Program-made: the position numbers and the translations under genes
Origin: Paenibacillus sp. N3.4
GTDB lineage: Bacteria > Bacillota > Bacilli > Paenibacillales > NBRC-103111
Length of the DNA: 64,000 nt
NCBI RefSeq assembly: GCF_008017805.1
Contig: NZ_VRTT01000026.1
Span: 24,414-88,413, forward strand
Direction of reading: 5' to 3'
The notes under the pieces: generated by a model
Databases searched by the model: none
Told to the model about the DNA's origin: nothing
The model's input: the letters and a program-made list of their open reading frames with translations, nothing else
Shown: positions 1 through 9,619 of the stretch, piece after piece
Layout of the letters: the number at the start of each line of letters is the position of its first letter
Numbering within the stretch: the first letter of the stretch is position 1

Positions 1-6
1 ATTCCA

Positions 7-1677
7 TTGCTCAGTATAAGCGGAATTCTGAACAGCAGCGCTGGACTCAATATGCCTACAGTCTTCCTGAACGTAATTAATGGGCTGCCTAAGGCGTGGG
101 CACTGCTTCTTATCATGGGTGTATACCTCGTAATGATCTCCAGTCAAAGCATCATTCAACGCAATCTCAATCTTCGGGATGTTCGCCTTCATACCGGATT
201 TATTAATCATGTTAGGTTAGAAACATATCGTGCGATCATGCAGGCTAATTGGGATTTTTTTATTAAAAGAAGGAAATCAGACCTCATTAACTCCCTTACG
301 AGTGAATTAGGGCGCGTAACTAGCGGAACCTACATCTTTCTTCAATTCGCTGCTTCAATCGTCTTCACACTTATTCAGGTAGGATTAGCTTTCTGGCTGT
401 CGCCGGTGATGACCGTATTTGTTATCGGCTGTGGGCTGATTGTCTCCTATTTCTCCCGCATTTTCATCAAAAGGTCCAAGCTGCTGGGGCAAGAAACATC
501 CGAGCTTGGCAAAAGTTACATTGGCGGTATGACGGATCACCTGAATGGGATTAAGGATATCAAAAGCAACATGCTCGAACAATCAAGAATTCATTGGTTG
601 ATGGCTTGGTGTCAGAAATTCGCTCAGGAGCGTTTGGCACAGGCCAAAATAAGTGCTAATTCCCAGTTGTATTTTAAAATATCGTCATCGCTCATCATAG
701 CCTTCTTCATCTGTCTATCGGTCCTGTTCTTTCAAACCCAAGGACAACAGCTCATCCTGGTCGTCCTCATCTTCTCAAGACTATGGCCGAGATTTACGGC
801 CATCCAGTCCAACTTGGAGCAAATTGCAGCAGCAATACCTGCCTTCAAAACGATGATGGAACTACAAAATGAATGCAAAGAAGCCAGAGAAATCAAAGAT
901 ACAGGAGGCTTTGTAGAGCCTATCCAAATTAAGGAGAGCCTGGAATGTCAGGATGTGTCATTCTTTTATAACACCAAGGAGCAAGGGTATGCTCTTCAGG
1001 ACATCAACGTTCGCATTCGTTCGAAACAAATGACAGCGGTCATCGGTAAATCGGGAGCGGGCAAGAGTACCTTTATTGATATTCTCATGGGGCTTCTGCA
1101 GCCGCAGCAAGGGCAAGTATGCATGGATGGAGTTCCGCTTACCAAAGACAACTTGTTATCCCTTAGGAAATCAATCAGCTATGTCCCTCAGGACCCGTTC
1201 TTATTTAACGGCAGCATTCGAGATAACTTGCTGTTAATTGATGCGAATGCGACAGAGGAGCAACTGTGGGAGGCTCTAGAGTTTGCTGCATCGGCAGAGT
1301 TCGTTCGTAAACTTCCCCAAGGGTTGGATACGATGATAGGAGATCGTGGTGTTCGTCTATCTGGCGGTGAACGGCAGCGTCTTGTCCTAGCTCGGGCCAT
1401 ACTGCGCAAACCGTCTATCCTTATCTTGGACGAGGCAACCAGTGCGTTAGATCGGGAGAATGAAGCCAAAATTCAAGAAGCTTTGGATCGACTGCAAGGC
1501 AAATTGACCATGATCGTCATTGCTCATAGGCTGTCAACCATTCGTAAAGCAGAACAAGTCATTGTCATTGATGAAGGGAAAATCATTCAGATGGGGGACT
1601 ACGACCAATTAGCTGGTGAACGAGGCGGATTGTTCTCAACGAAAACAATTAATTTTGGTGTAAATGTTCTCTATTGA
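7..1677 (+). CDS. ABC exporter, fused permease and ATPase (5' part outside window)
   Basis: This is a half-size ABC exporter: an N-terminal transmembrane domain followed by an ATPase domain. Visible motifs are Walker A GKSGAGKST near residue 347 of the visible frame, the signature LSGGERQR near 451, Walker B LILDEAT near 473 and the H-loop IAHRLST near 505. Only about five of the usual six membrane helices are visible and the frame opens at the very edge, so the true start lies upstream. The substrate is unknown; it could export a peptide (lasso or lantibiotic type) or a glycan precursor. A new regulated promoter starts just downstream, so the gene probably belongs to an upstream transcription unit rather than to the EPS block. 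Confidence 0.9.
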   Translation: MLSISGILNSSAGLNMPTVFLNVINGLPKAWALLLIMGVYLVMISSQSIIQRNLNLRDVRLHTGFINHVRLETYRAIMQANWDFFIKRRKSDLINSLTSELGRVTSGTYIFLQFAASIVFTLIQVGLAFWLSPVMTVFVIGCGLIVSYFSRIFIKRSKLLGQETSELGKSYIGGMTDHLNGIKDIKSNMLEQSRIHWLMAWCQKFAQERLAQAKISANSQLYFKISSSLIIAFFICLSVLFFQTQGQQLILVVLIFSRLWPRFTAIQSNLEQIAAAIPAFKTMMELQNECKEAREIKDTGGFVEPIQIKESLECQDVSFFYNTKEQGYALQDINVRIRSKQMTAVIGKSGAGKSTFIDILMGLLQPQQGQVCMDGVPLTKDNLLSLRKSISYVPQDPFLFNGSIRDNLLLIDANATEEQLWEALEFAASAEFVRKLPQGLDTMIGDRGVRLSGGERQRLVLARAILRKPSILILDEATSALDRENEAKIQEALDRLQGKLTMIVIAHRLSTIRKAEQVIVIDEGKIIQMGDYDQLAGERGGLFSTKTINFGVNVLY

Positions 1678-1689
1678 AGTAAATACGCG

Positions 1690-1718
1690 TTGACAAGTTC
1701 TTTATAAAGAACTATCAT
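1690..1718 (+). promoter_or_regulatory. Sigma-A promoter with SinR-type palindrome filling its spacer
   Basis: The -35 TTGACA (1690-1695) and -10 TATCAT (1713-1718) are exactly 17 bp apart. The perfect 16-bp palindrome GTTCTTTATAAAGAAC (1697-1712) fills the spacer. It contains two inverted copies of GTTCTTT, matching the GTTCTYT site known for B. subtilis SinR. A bound repressor would block RNA polymerase. It drives the EPS genes starting at 1793. The same arrangement recurs at 16775-16803. Confidence 0.85.
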
Positions 1719-1732
1719 TGGAGATAATAAAC

Positions 1733-1748
1733 GTTCTTAATTAAGAAT
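1733..1748 (+). promoter_or_regulatory. Second SinR-type operator, one mismatch
   Basis: GTTCTTAATTAAGAAT is a palindrome with one end mismatch, 36 bp after the first operator. It lies downstream of the promoter and upstream of the ribosome binding site of the GT32 gene. Two spaced sites would allow cooperative binding. Confidence 0.6.
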
Positions 1749-1792
1749 TTCGATCCTTTAGACGTGAGTCATCGGCAGAAGGAGATTCGGTT

Positions 1793-2542
1793 ATGACAAT
1801 TCCCAAGATTATTCACTATTGCTGGTTTGGCAAGCAAGAAAAACCGGATATTGTCAATCGCTGTATAGCTAGCTGGCGCAGCCATTTATCCGATTATCGT
1901 TTCATCGAGTGGAATGAAAGCAACTTTGATCTTAGCAGCAATTTATATGTAAAAGAGGCTTACGAAGCAGGCAAATATGCGTTCGTTAGCGACTATGCGC
2001 GCGTGTATGCCTTATATTACTTTGGTGGTATTTATTTAGATACCGATGTGGAGGTATACAAGTCTTTTGACGCTCTGTTACACCACGAATCCTTCTGGGG
2101 ATTTGAACAGGAGAACTTTATTGCAACGAGTACGATTGGGGCTGCCAAGGAGAATAAGCTGATTCAAGTATTTATGGACTCCTATCAGAACAAGAGTTTC
2201 ATTCGTGCGGACGGTACCTTCGATTCCTTAACGAATGTAGCAATGATTACGAAAATACTAGGCGATATGGGGGTTGCCCCCAATGGTCAATTTCAAGAAA
2301 TAGCAGGAGTCGGCACCTTTTACCCGCAGACGTATTTTTCGCCGTATGATTACATTAACTGTAGGACCTTTACAACAGAACATACCTATGCCATGCACCA
2401 TTTTTATAAAAGCTGGCTGCCGCCGAAGGCAAGATGGAAGGGACAGATCAAGCAGACGCTGGCAAGAGTCATAGGCGGTCATAACATTGCTAGAATACGA
2501 AGGCTGTTGAGTTCAAATAAATCCATTGGGAGAACAGAATGA
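1793..2542 (+). CDS. Glycosyltransferase family 32 (capsule/EPS type)
   Basis: This 249-residue protein starts with the KIIHYCWFG motif of the GT32 (Gly_transf_sug) family and has the metal- and nucleotide-sugar-binding DXD as D83-T-D85 in the stretch GGIYLDTDVEVYK. It should transfer a hexose or hexosamine onto a lipid-linked EPS intermediate at the inner face of the membrane; the exact sugar cannot be read. An AAGGAG ribosome binding site precedes the ATG. It is the first gene after the regulated promoter at 1690-1718 and its stop overlaps the next start (ATGA), so the following genes are translationally coupled. Confidence 0.9.
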   Translation: MTIPKIIHYCWFGKQEKPDIVNRCIASWRSHLSDYRFIEWNESNFDLSSNLYVKEAYEAGKYAFVSDYARVYALYYFGGIYLDTDVEVYKSFDALLHHESFWGFEQENFIATSTIGAAKENKLIQVFMDSYQNKSFIRADGTFDSLTNVAMITKILGDMGVAPNGQFQEIAGVGTFYPQTYFSPYDYINCRTFTTEHTYAMHHFYKSWLPPKARWKGQIKQTLARVIGGHNIARIRRLLSSNKSIGRTE

Positions 2543-3144
2543 TACGTATTTTAAGGAAAATAGTGACTACGCTTATTGCAGAAAGCCGCGGCAGGGGTTT
2601 GTATTACACAATAGTCATGAATCTATCACATGCCATAGGTATTCTGAGAGCATACATCAATAAGCTGGTTTATTTCAAAAACATTAGATCCTCCATATTC
2701 TCATTGCAAGCTAATAGCAGAATTGAAGCCTTCAGCAAGCATGCCATCATTCATATCGGTAAATTCGTATTTATTAGAAAGAACACCAGTATCCGAGTGG
2801 ATCATTATGGTGAGCTTCGTATTGCAGACAAAGTGTTCATCAATGATAACTGTAACATTAATTGCGTGTACAGAATATCTATTGGCAAGAACACCAAAAT
2901 AGCTCCAAATGTAAGCATCAATGACCATGATCACAATTTTAAACACTTTACGGATGATCATCTTATTAAGGGAGAAGTCATCATAGGCGAAAATGTGTGG
3001 ATCGGATCCAATGTTGTGATATTAAGGGATACCGTCATCGGGGATAATGCCGTCATCGCAGCTGGAAGTGTTGTGAAGGGGAATGTGCCTGCGAATACGC
3101 TATTCTTAAATAAAAGAGAAAAGAGCTATATTCAATATGCATAA
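2539..3144 (+). CDS. Hexapeptide-repeat O-acyltransferase
   Basis: This 201-residue protein has a left-handed beta-helix C-terminal half with hexapeptide repeats, ending in the motif IGENVWIGSNVVILRDTVIG typical of maltose/galactoside O-acetyltransferase-like enzymes. The catalytic-type His is in the INDHDHNF segment. It probably acetylates an EPS sugar using acetyl-CoA. The N-terminal 50 residues are not part of the helix. It overlaps both neighbours by a few bases, which places it inside the EPS operon. Confidence 0.88.
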   Translation: MIRILRKIVTTLIAESRGRGLYYTIVMNLSHAIGILRAYINKLVYFKNIRSSIFSLQANSRIEAFSKHAIIHIGKFVFIRKNTSIRVDHYGELRIADKVFINDNCNINCVYRISIGKNTKIAPNVSINDHDHNFKHFTDDHLIKGEVIIGENVWIGSNVVILRDTVIGDNAVIAAGSVVKGNVPANTLFLNKREKSYIQYA

Positions 3145-4372
3145 AATACTGATCACTGTCTATGACATGGAAATTGGAGGCATTGAAAGAAGCTTAATCA
3201 ACATGTTGGAGAGCTTCGATTACGATAAATACGAGGTGGATTTATTCATTTGTAACCATTCAGGTGACTTTTTAAGTTTAATACCGGATCGTGTCAACCT
3301 TCTGCCGCAGATTTCCCCATACACCGTATTTCGAAAATCAATGCTGGATTGTTTAAAAGAGGGACATCTCTCGGCGCTCTTAATCCGGGTCCTAAGCAAA
3401 GGCGTGGCAGGGATGAAAGCTAGACTAAGGAAACTAAAAGAGGGTTCAGGCTATATTCAAATGCAGCTTGTATTGAAATACACCTCTTATCTATTGCCTC
3501 GTATAGAAAAACAATATGATCTCGCCATTAGCTATGCTTGGCCGCATGATATTGTTGCGAATAAAGTTAACGCAGTGAAGAAGATGGCCTGGATCCACAC
3601 GGACTACAGTGAGCTGGAGATAGACAATAACATAGACTTGTCAGTCTGGCATAAGTTCGATGCGATAGCCTCGATCTCTGAGGCATGTACGGAGGCATTT
3701 GTAAAAACATATCCTTCACTGCAAGCGAAGATCGTGCTTATAGAAAATATTACTTCTCCTACCTTTATTCAGCATATGGCCGAAGATCCTCTTCACTTGA
3801 ACGAAAGCTTCGCAGGCACCTTTAATCTTGTATCCGTTGGAAGACTATCTTATGTGAAAGGGTTTGATATGGCTGTTCAAGCACTAAGACTGCTGCATGA
3901 TCAAGGGCTTACGCATATCAAATGGTTTGTCGTAGGATACGGCGGCTATGAGGAGCAGCTCAAACAGTTAATTGCAGAGAACCAGCTTGAGGGGAGCTTT
4001 ATCTTAGTTGGCAAAAAAATGAATCCCTACCCCTATATCAGGTTTTGTGATTTATATGTGCAACCCTCCAGATATGAAGGCAAAGCAGTAACTGTGACGG
4101 AAGCGAAAATCTTGGGCAAACCCATTCTAATAACCAAGTATCCAACAGCGAGCAGTCAGGTTGAGGATGGGGTGGATGGCATTATTTGTGGATTAAGTGT
4201 GGAAGGAATTGCTGAGGGAATTGAGCGGTTGTATCGAAGAAACGAATTAAGAGACTCTTTGGCAAAATATTGTGGGAATATGAACTATGGTAATGCTCAT
4301 GAATTAAACAAGATCTATGACATTGTAGGTCAATCAGACCAGAAATATGTAATGAAAGAAGTGACAGTATGA
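3137..4372 (+). CDS. Glycosyltransferase family 4
   Basis: This 411-residue GT-B fold enzyme has an N-terminal Rossmann half (ILITVYDMEIGGIERSL) and a C-terminal donor-binding half (VSVGRLSYVKGFDMAVQAL, then CDLYVQPSRYEGKAVTVTEA) with the E-x7-E-like motif of GT4 retaining transferases. It is a clear paralogue of the enzyme at 5500-6681, with the same opening and the same VQPSR block. The donor and acceptor sugars are not readable. It overlaps the genes on both sides by 4-8 bp. Confidence 0.92.
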   Translation: MHKILITVYDMEIGGIERSLINMLESFDYDKYEVDLFICNHSGDFLSLIPDRVNLLPQISPYTVFRKSMLDCLKEGHLSALLIRVLSKGVAGMKARLRKLKEGSGYIQMQLVLKYTSYLLPRIEKQYDLAISYAWPHDIVANKVNAVKKMAWIHTDYSELEIDNNIDLSVWHKFDAIASISEACTEAFVKTYPSLQAKIVLIENITSPTFIQHMAEDPLHLNESFAGTFNLVSVGRLSYVKGFDMAVQALRLLHDQGLTHIKWFVVGYGGYEEQLKQLIAENQLEGSFILVGKKMNPYPYIRFCDLYVQPSRYEGKAVTVTEAKILGKPILITKYPTASSQVEDGVDGIICGLSVEGIAEGIERLYRRNELRDSLAKYCGNMNYGNAHELNKIYDIVGQSDQKYVMKEVTV

Positions 4373-5481
4373 AAGTATGTACAATAACGTGTCATGATGT
4401 ATATAACCATGGAGCTTCATTGCAAGCCTATGGTTTGATGAGGTACTTGAAAACATGTGGTCATGACGTGGAAATCATAGATTACAAGCCGGATTATCTA
4501 AGTAATCATTACAATCTATGGAGTGTAAATAATCCTAAGTGGGAAAAGAATAAAGCAACAAAATTCCTATATGTAGCACTAAAAATACCAACTAGACTTC
4601 GCGAACGTGCTAAGAAACGAGCGTTTGATAAGTTTAAATCCAAGTATTTGCCTATTACCAATGTGAGATACACAACGAATGAGCAATTGAAGAAGGACAC
4701 ACCTCATGCAGATGCTTACTTGTGTGGGAGTGATCAAATTTGGAATTGCTTGCATAAGAATGGGAAGGATCCAGCATTTTATTTAGACTTTGTTCCTGAT
4801 GAGAAAATAAAGGCAGCCTATGCCGCGAGCTTTGCTACAGATAGCATTTCTGATGAATATCAACCTCTGGTGAAAGAACGGGTAGAACGATTAGACGCTA
4901 TAGGTGTAAGAGAAAAAAGCGGTGTTGAGATCTTAAGTAGATTAAACATAAATAAAGCAAATCACGTTGTTGATCCTGTTTTCTTATTAGATAAACGAGA
5001 CTGGGATCAATTGGGAAACAAAGAGTTTCCAGATCAATATATCTTAATTTATGATTTTGATAGCAGCAGCTTAATAAAGAAGATAGCCATGGAAGTTGCA
5101 AAAGAAAAAGGATATAAAATTTATACCCTGCATTCAGGGAAGCTTAAATATGCGGACAAATATTTTACCATGGATGGTCCTGAAACCTTCGTATCCCTTG
5201 TTAAAAATGCGCAATTCATCATATCAAATTCATTCCATGCAGCTGTATTCTCTATTCTCTATGAGAAACCGTTCGTTATTGTGAACAGAACAGAAGCAAT
5301 CAACACAAGGATGAGAGATCTCTTAGATGATTTACAACTAAAAGATCGGTTAGTGAGTGAAAATTACAGCTTGCAAGAGATCGTTAGATCAATTGAATTT
5401 CAGGGAAGTAAAAAGTTATTACAGGAAAAAATTGATTTCTCAAAGAGATATTTACATGATGTACTTTCAATTCAGAAATAA
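4369..5481 (+). CDS. Polysaccharide pyruvyl transferase family protein
   Basis: This 370-residue protein begins MKVCTITCHDVYNHGASLQ, has the internal block YLCGSDQIWN and the C-terminal ISNSFHAAVFSILYEKPFV block. All three are characteristic of the polysaccharide pyruvyl transferase family (PS_pyruv_trans; B. subtilis EpsI and EpsO are relatives). It should add a pyruvate ketal from phosphoenolpyruvate to an EPS sugar, giving the polymer negative charge. It overlaps the upstream GT4 gene by 4 bp. Confidence 0.9.
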   Translation: MKVCTITCHDVYNHGASLQAYGLMRYLKTCGHDVEIIDYKPDYLSNHYNLWSVNNPKWEKNKATKFLYVALKIPTRLRERAKKRAFDKFKSKYLPITNVRYTTNEQLKKDTPHADAYLCGSDQIWNCLHKNGKDPAFYLDFVPDEKIKAAYAASFATDSISDEYQPLVKERVERLDAIGVREKSGVEILSRLNINKANHVVDPVFLLDKRDWDQLGNKEFPDQYILIYDFDSSSLIKKIAMEVAKEKGYKIYTLHSGKLKYADKYFTMDGPETFVSLVKNAQFIISNSFHAAVFSILYEKPFVIVNRTEAINTRMRDLLDDLQLKDRLVSENYSLQEIVRSIEFQGSKKLLQEKIDFSKRYLHDVLSIQK

Positions 5482-5499
5482 TGCGAGAGGGTTTCATTT

Positions 5500-6681
5500 A
5501 TGAAAACGATACTTTTTGTCATAGATTCCTTACATAGCGGAGGGGCAGAAAAAAGTTTGTTATCGCTACTTACCTTGTTTGACTATGAGAAATATCAGGT
5601 CGATCTGCTCCTATTTTCGCAAAAAGGATTATATCTCCCCTTACTTCCAAAGGAAGTGAATGTATTAGATGTTCCTCCATTTATACAAAGACAAGCAAGC
5701 GGAGTTAGGAGCTTAATTAGAAATAAGAAATTCAAAGATTTATATGTAAGATTTGGAAGATCCATTTCACTTAGACATCCCATTAAAACCAAAAAGTTGC
5801 ATAGCGCCCAAATTAGTTGGGGATGGTTAACAAAAGGAATAGAGAAATTAAATGGACACTATGATGTCGCGATTGCGTATAGTCAAGGTACTCCAACCTA
5901 TTTTGTAACTGAGAAAGTTGATGCGGATAAAAAATTATGTTGGATCAATACGGATTATAAAGTTGCTCCTTATAATAGTGATTTCGATACCGGGTACTAC
6001 GAGCAATTTGATCACATCATCGCTGTTTCAGACTATAACAAAGAAGTATTCATAAACGAAATACCTATTGTAAAGGAAAAAACGAATGTCGTTTACGATA
6101 TTGTATCGCCAAGCTTGGTTGTTTCGATGTCCGAACAAAATGGTGGATTTGATGATGGATTCGACGGAATAAGAATATTAACAATTGGACGGCTAGTTGA
6201 AGCAAAAGGCTATGATATGGCCATAGAAGCATGCTTCAAACTCATTCAACAAGGTTTAAAGGTTAGATGGTATGTGATTGGAGAAGGTCTTTTGAGGGAG
6301 AAACTGGAGAAAACGATACATACTCTTCATTTAGAAAATACGTTCATTTTCTTAGGAACTTTTCATAATCCCTATGTATTTATCAAACAATGCGACATCT
6401 ATGTTCAACCATCCCGATTTGAGGGCTTTGGATTAGCGATAGCAGAAGCGAAAATTCTACATAAGCCTGTAATTGCAACCAATTTCACGGTTGTTCATAA
6501 CCAAATAAAGGATGGCGAGAACGGTTTAATCGTAAGTATGAATGCTGAAGCTCTGTATGAAGGACTAAAGAAAATGCTGCAGGAACAAACTCTTCGGGAA
6601 CGCATACAGAGGAATTTAATCAAGGAAAATGTAGGAACTGAGCAGGAAATTACAAAAGTGTACGCTATGATTGAGTCATAA
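5500..6681 (+). CDS. Glycosyltransferase family 4 (paralogue of the enzyme at 3137)
   Basis: This 393-residue GT4 enzyme opens with ILFVIDSLHSGGAEKSLLSL and carries the donor-site block CDIYVQPSRFEGFGLAIAEA near residue 305. Its similarity to the gene at 3137-4372 along the whole length suggests duplication within the operon and divergence of sugar specificity. It starts 18 bp after the pyruvyl transferase stop, with GAGAGG as ribosome binding site. Confidence 0.92.
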   Translation: MKTILFVIDSLHSGGAEKSLLSLLTLFDYEKYQVDLLLFSQKGLYLPLLPKEVNVLDVPPFIQRQASGVRSLIRNKKFKDLYVRFGRSISLRHPIKTKKLHSAQISWGWLTKGIEKLNGHYDVAIAYSQGTPTYFVTEKVDADKKLCWINTDYKVAPYNSDFDTGYYEQFDHIIAVSDYNKEVFINEIPIVKEKTNVVYDIVSPSLVVSMSEQNGGFDDGFDGIRILTIGRLVEAKGYDMAIEACFKLIQQGLKVRWYVIGEGLLREKLEKTIHTLHLENTFIFLGTFHNPYVFIKQCDIYVQPSRFEGFGLAIAEAKILHKPVIATNFTVVHNQIKDGENGLIVSMNAEALYEGLKKMLQEQTLRERIQRNLIKENVGTEQEITKVYAMIES

Positions 6682-6702
6682 CCTAAAGATGGTGAGCTAA
6701 GA

Positions 6703-8256
6703 ATGAGAGTGAAGAAGGCAAGTATCAATGTATTCGTAAATTTATTGACATTTATTTTAGGCATGTTACCATCGTTTATTGTGAGAAAAGCTTTCTTGGT
6801 TTCACTAGGAAGCGAGCTATTAGGTTTAACTTCTCTTTATACAAACATCATAGGCTTACTTTCGGTTGTAGAACTCGGCATTGGCAGTGCTATTGTTTAC
6901 TCATTGTATAAGCCATTCGCTGAAGGTAATTATGAGAAGGTAAAAGGCTATTTAGACTATTATGCTAAGCTCTATAAGTCGGTTGGGTTCGTTATTGTAG
7001 GATTAGGACTAATCATGACTTTATTCTTACGTTTTATTGTTAAGGACCAGGTTAATTTAGTAGATGCGCAGCTATATTTCCTGTTATTTCTCATTAATAC
7101 CTTGATTAGTTATTTATTCTCTTATAAGCAGTGTATTTTAAATGTAGCACAAGACGGATATAAAATATCGATCGGAACTACATTAAGTAAATTAATCATA
7201 TCTGTTTTACAATTTGCCTTATTAAAAATGTATCCTAATTTGTTTGTTTTTTTAGGGGTGCAGATCGTTATTAATTTACTTTTCTATTTGTATATGAATG
7301 CTTACGTGGATAAGATGTTCCCATGGCTTAAGAAGACAGTGGGTAGAATCACTAATGAGGAGAGAAAATCATTAATTAAAAATGTTAAGGCCCTATTTTT
7401 ACACAAGATAGGGGGCATTTTAGTGTTTGGGACAGACAATTTAGTCATTTCCATTTTTATAAATTTAACTGTTGTCGGTATATTTAATAGTTACAGTATG
7501 ATTGTGGGAGCGGCGCAAGGACTTATTTCCAGTTCTCTTTCAGGAGTTTCAGCAAGCGTGGGGAACCTGCTCGTAGATGGAAGTAAGGAGACGATTTATA
7601 AAGTACATAGAAAGCTGTTCTTTTTAAGCTTTTGGATCGTGTCTTTTACAACGATTTCTTTAATGAACACCATACAGCAATTTGTAAGATTATGGCTAGG
7701 TAAAGGCCAAGAACTGGACATATTTACGATTGCTTTACTGCTGATTAATTGTTACTTCTTTTTAATGCGTGGATCGGTTGAGCGTTTTAAAGAAGGTGGT
7801 GGAATCTATTATCAAGATAGATATGCTCCATTGGTTGAGGCTGCTATTAATTTATTAGCATCAATCGTATTTATTAAATTAATTGGATTGCCAGGAGTGC
7901 TGTTAGGTACCTTATTAAGTAATCTAACTGTTATATTTTGGATAAAACCTAAAATGGTGTATAAGTATATTTTTAATCAGAAATTAAAAGAGTATTTTAA
8001 AATGTATGTAAAATTCTTGATAATTGGATTTATTCCTTTACTCGTCACGCAGCTAGCCACCTTGCAATTGAAACAGATTAATAGCATATATGCGTTAATT
8101 GGTAACTGCGTCATAAATGTTCTTTTGATAAACCTTATTTATTACTTTATTTTTAGAAAAAATGAAGAGTTCGCCTATTTTAGGGACTTACTTGTAAGTC
8201 TTCTTGGAAGAACCAAGTACAAGTGGGGAAGTCTGCGATTGAAAAAAGATATGTAA
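6703..8256 (+). CDS. Wzx-like polysaccharide flippase
   Basis: This 517-residue, strongly hydrophobic protein has about 12-14 predicted membrane helices, starting MRVKKASINVFVNLLTFILG. The conserved region around GLTSLYTNIIGLLSVVELGI places it in the polysaccharide biosynthesis protein/MATE-like flippase superfamily. It would flip the undecaprenyl-linked repeat unit to the outer face of the membrane for polymerisation. It sits directly after the glycosyltransferases that build such a unit, 21 bp downstream of the last one. Confidence 0.9.
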   Translation: MRVKKASINVFVNLLTFILGMLPSFIVRKAFLVSLGSELLGLTSLYTNIIGLLSVVELGIGSAIVYSLYKPFAEGNYEKVKGYLDYYAKLYKSVGFVIVGLGLIMTLFLRFIVKDQVNLVDAQLYFLLFLINTLISYLFSYKQCILNVAQDGYKISIGTTLSKLIISVLQFALLKMYPNLFVFLGVQIVINLLFYLYMNAYVDKMFPWLKKTVGRITNEERKSLIKNVKALFLHKIGGILVFGTDNLVISIFINLTVVGIFNSYSMIVGAAQGLISSSLSGVSASVGNLLVDGSKETIYKVHRKLFFLSFWIVSFTTISLMNTIQQFVRLWLGKGQELDIFTIALLLINCYFFLMRGSVERFKEGGGIYYQDRYAPLVEAAINLLASIVFIKLIGLPGVLLGTLLSNLTVIFWIKPKMVYKYIFNQKLKEYFKMYVKFLIIGFIPLLVTQLATLQLKQINSIYALIGNCVINVLLINLIYYFIFRKNEEFAYFRDLLVSLLGRTKYKWGSLRLKKDM

Positions 8257-8283
8257 CCTTTTGGATAGATAAGGGGGGATATT

Positions 8284-9393
8284 GTGTCAACTGAAACAGT
8301 AAACAAAAGCAGGTTCCCAGAATTAGATTTTTTAAGAGCAGTAGCAGTAATAGCTGTTATTGCCATTCACGTTACAAGCATAACACTAATAAAGACAGAT
8401 CCCGATCATTTCACAAGGTTATCAAGCTTACTTATCAATCAATTAAGCCGGTTTTGTGTACCGGCATTTTTGTTTGTTTCAGGAATACTTGCCTACCATA
8501 GTTTTCACAGGAGTACCTATTCCCAACTCATTGTTAGCAAAGTAAAAGCGTTGATTATCCCTTATGTCGTATGGACCCTAATAGGGCTGTTGTTTTTTTT
8601 ATCATTTTCAATTAATTATAAGGGAATCATCATGATTTTCCTGACGGGAAACGGCCCTTTTTATCAGTTGTACTATATTCCTCTTTTGTTTCAAATGTTT
8701 GTTATATTGCCTCTCATAATGAGATTTATGTTAAATAGGTTCATACTGATTGTCATATCGCTTTTATCATGTTTTTTATTTATTGGATATCAGTTCATGA
8801 TCATTGAATCTGTTCATACGATGAGTTTAATTGGATATGTAAGTTCTTTCTTACAATCGGCTTTTTTTGGATGGATTATTTACTTTTATATAGGTTTGCT
8901 TGCTGCAAAAAACTATCCTAGTGTTCTTAAATTTTTACAATCGAAATCACTCGCTTTTTTTGTAATGATATATGTAATATGTTCAATTCTGCTTGTAACA
9001 GATGCGTATTATAGTATTATTATTCACAAACAAGATGAACTAATGGGTTATTTTAGAATATCTGTCTTGGTGTATTCGTTTGCAGCATTAGGTTTAATTA
9101 TTAAACTAGGGATGATATCTAAGTGGAAGATAATGACGAATCTCTATCAAAATTCTTTTGGGATCTATTTAATTCACGTGGCTGTCTTAAAGCTTATGTT
9201 TCTGATTTCCTCTGTCTTATTCTCTAATCTTATCTATGTAACTGCAAGTATTGTCTTAACTATTGTTATTTCTTACTGGATTGTTGAGCTGATAAAGAGA
9301 ACTCCTCTTTCATTTTTATTACTTGGGCAGAAAAGTATGAGTACCAAAAGACATTCTTCTATGAAGCCCAGAGATAAAAAAATGGTAAGCTAG
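8284..9393 (+). CDS. Acyltransferase-3 family membrane protein
   Basis: This 369-residue protein has about ten membrane helices. The N-terminal motif RFPELDFLRAVAVIAVIAIH, with the conserved His in helix 1, defines the acyltransferase-3 (OafA/YrhL, NodX-like) family. Such proteins O-acylate surface sugars at the membrane. It starts with GTG behind an AAGGGGGG-type site, 27 bp after the flippase, and is the last gene of EPS block A. A terminator follows at 9575-9602. The stop codon falls within the first copy of a 70-bp direct repeat. Confidence 0.88.
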   Translation: MSTETVNKSRFPELDFLRAVAVIAVIAIHVTSITLIKTDPDHFTRLSSLLINQLSRFCVPAFLFVSGILAYHSFHRSTYSQLIVSKVKALIIPYVVWTLIGLLFFLSFSINYKGIIMIFLTGNGPFYQLYYIPLLFQMFVILPLIMRFMLNRFILIVISLLSCFLFIGYQFMIIESVHTMSLIGYVSSFLQSAFFGWIIYFYIGLLAAKNYPSVLKFLQSKSLAFFVMIYVICSILLVTDAYYSIIIHKQDELMGYFRISVLVYSFAALGLIIKLGMISKWKIMTNLYQNSFGIYLIHVAVLKLMFLISSVLFSNLIYVTASIVLTIVISYWIVELIKRTPLSFLLLGQKSMSTKRHSSMKPRDKKMVS

Positions 9394-9458
9394 GGATATG
9401 AAGGAGCAATAGTTGAATGACCAAATCAGTAAAATTCGTAGCAATCACCTTCAAATTA
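9388..9458 (+). repeat. Direct repeat, copy 1 (about 70 bp)
   Basis: The block around GGAGCAATAGTTGAATGACC through CACCTTCAAAT is repeated imperfectly at 11619-11690 with a few substitutions and small indels. The two copies bracket the IS66 remnant and the minus-strand acyltransferase. Copy 1 starts at the stop codon of the upstream gene. Confidence 0.75.
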
Positions 9459-9574
9459 TGATAACTTCTCGGCATTCGACGAGGCAGATGGGGCAAGGGT
9501 TTCCTTGAACCAACCAAACTGTTTCCTCCTACGCTTATATCGTAAAGTTATGATCATACTCCACCTGATCTAGG

Positions 9575-9602
9575 TCTCCCTAACTTCCGGGAGATTTTTT
9601 TG
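9575..9602 (+). terminator. Rho-independent terminator after EPS block A
   Basis: TCTCCC (9575-9580) pairs with GGGAGA (9589-9594) across an 8-base loop, followed by a run of T residues. It would end transcription of the operon finishing at 9393. Confidence 0.65.
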
Positions 9603-9619
9603 AATTTCTTTTGAAATTT

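Noticed and set aside
1..1677. Lasso or lantibiotic peptide cluster suggested by the ABC exporter
   Set aside because: No precursor, protease or cyclase gene is visible in the window; the upstream region is not available.
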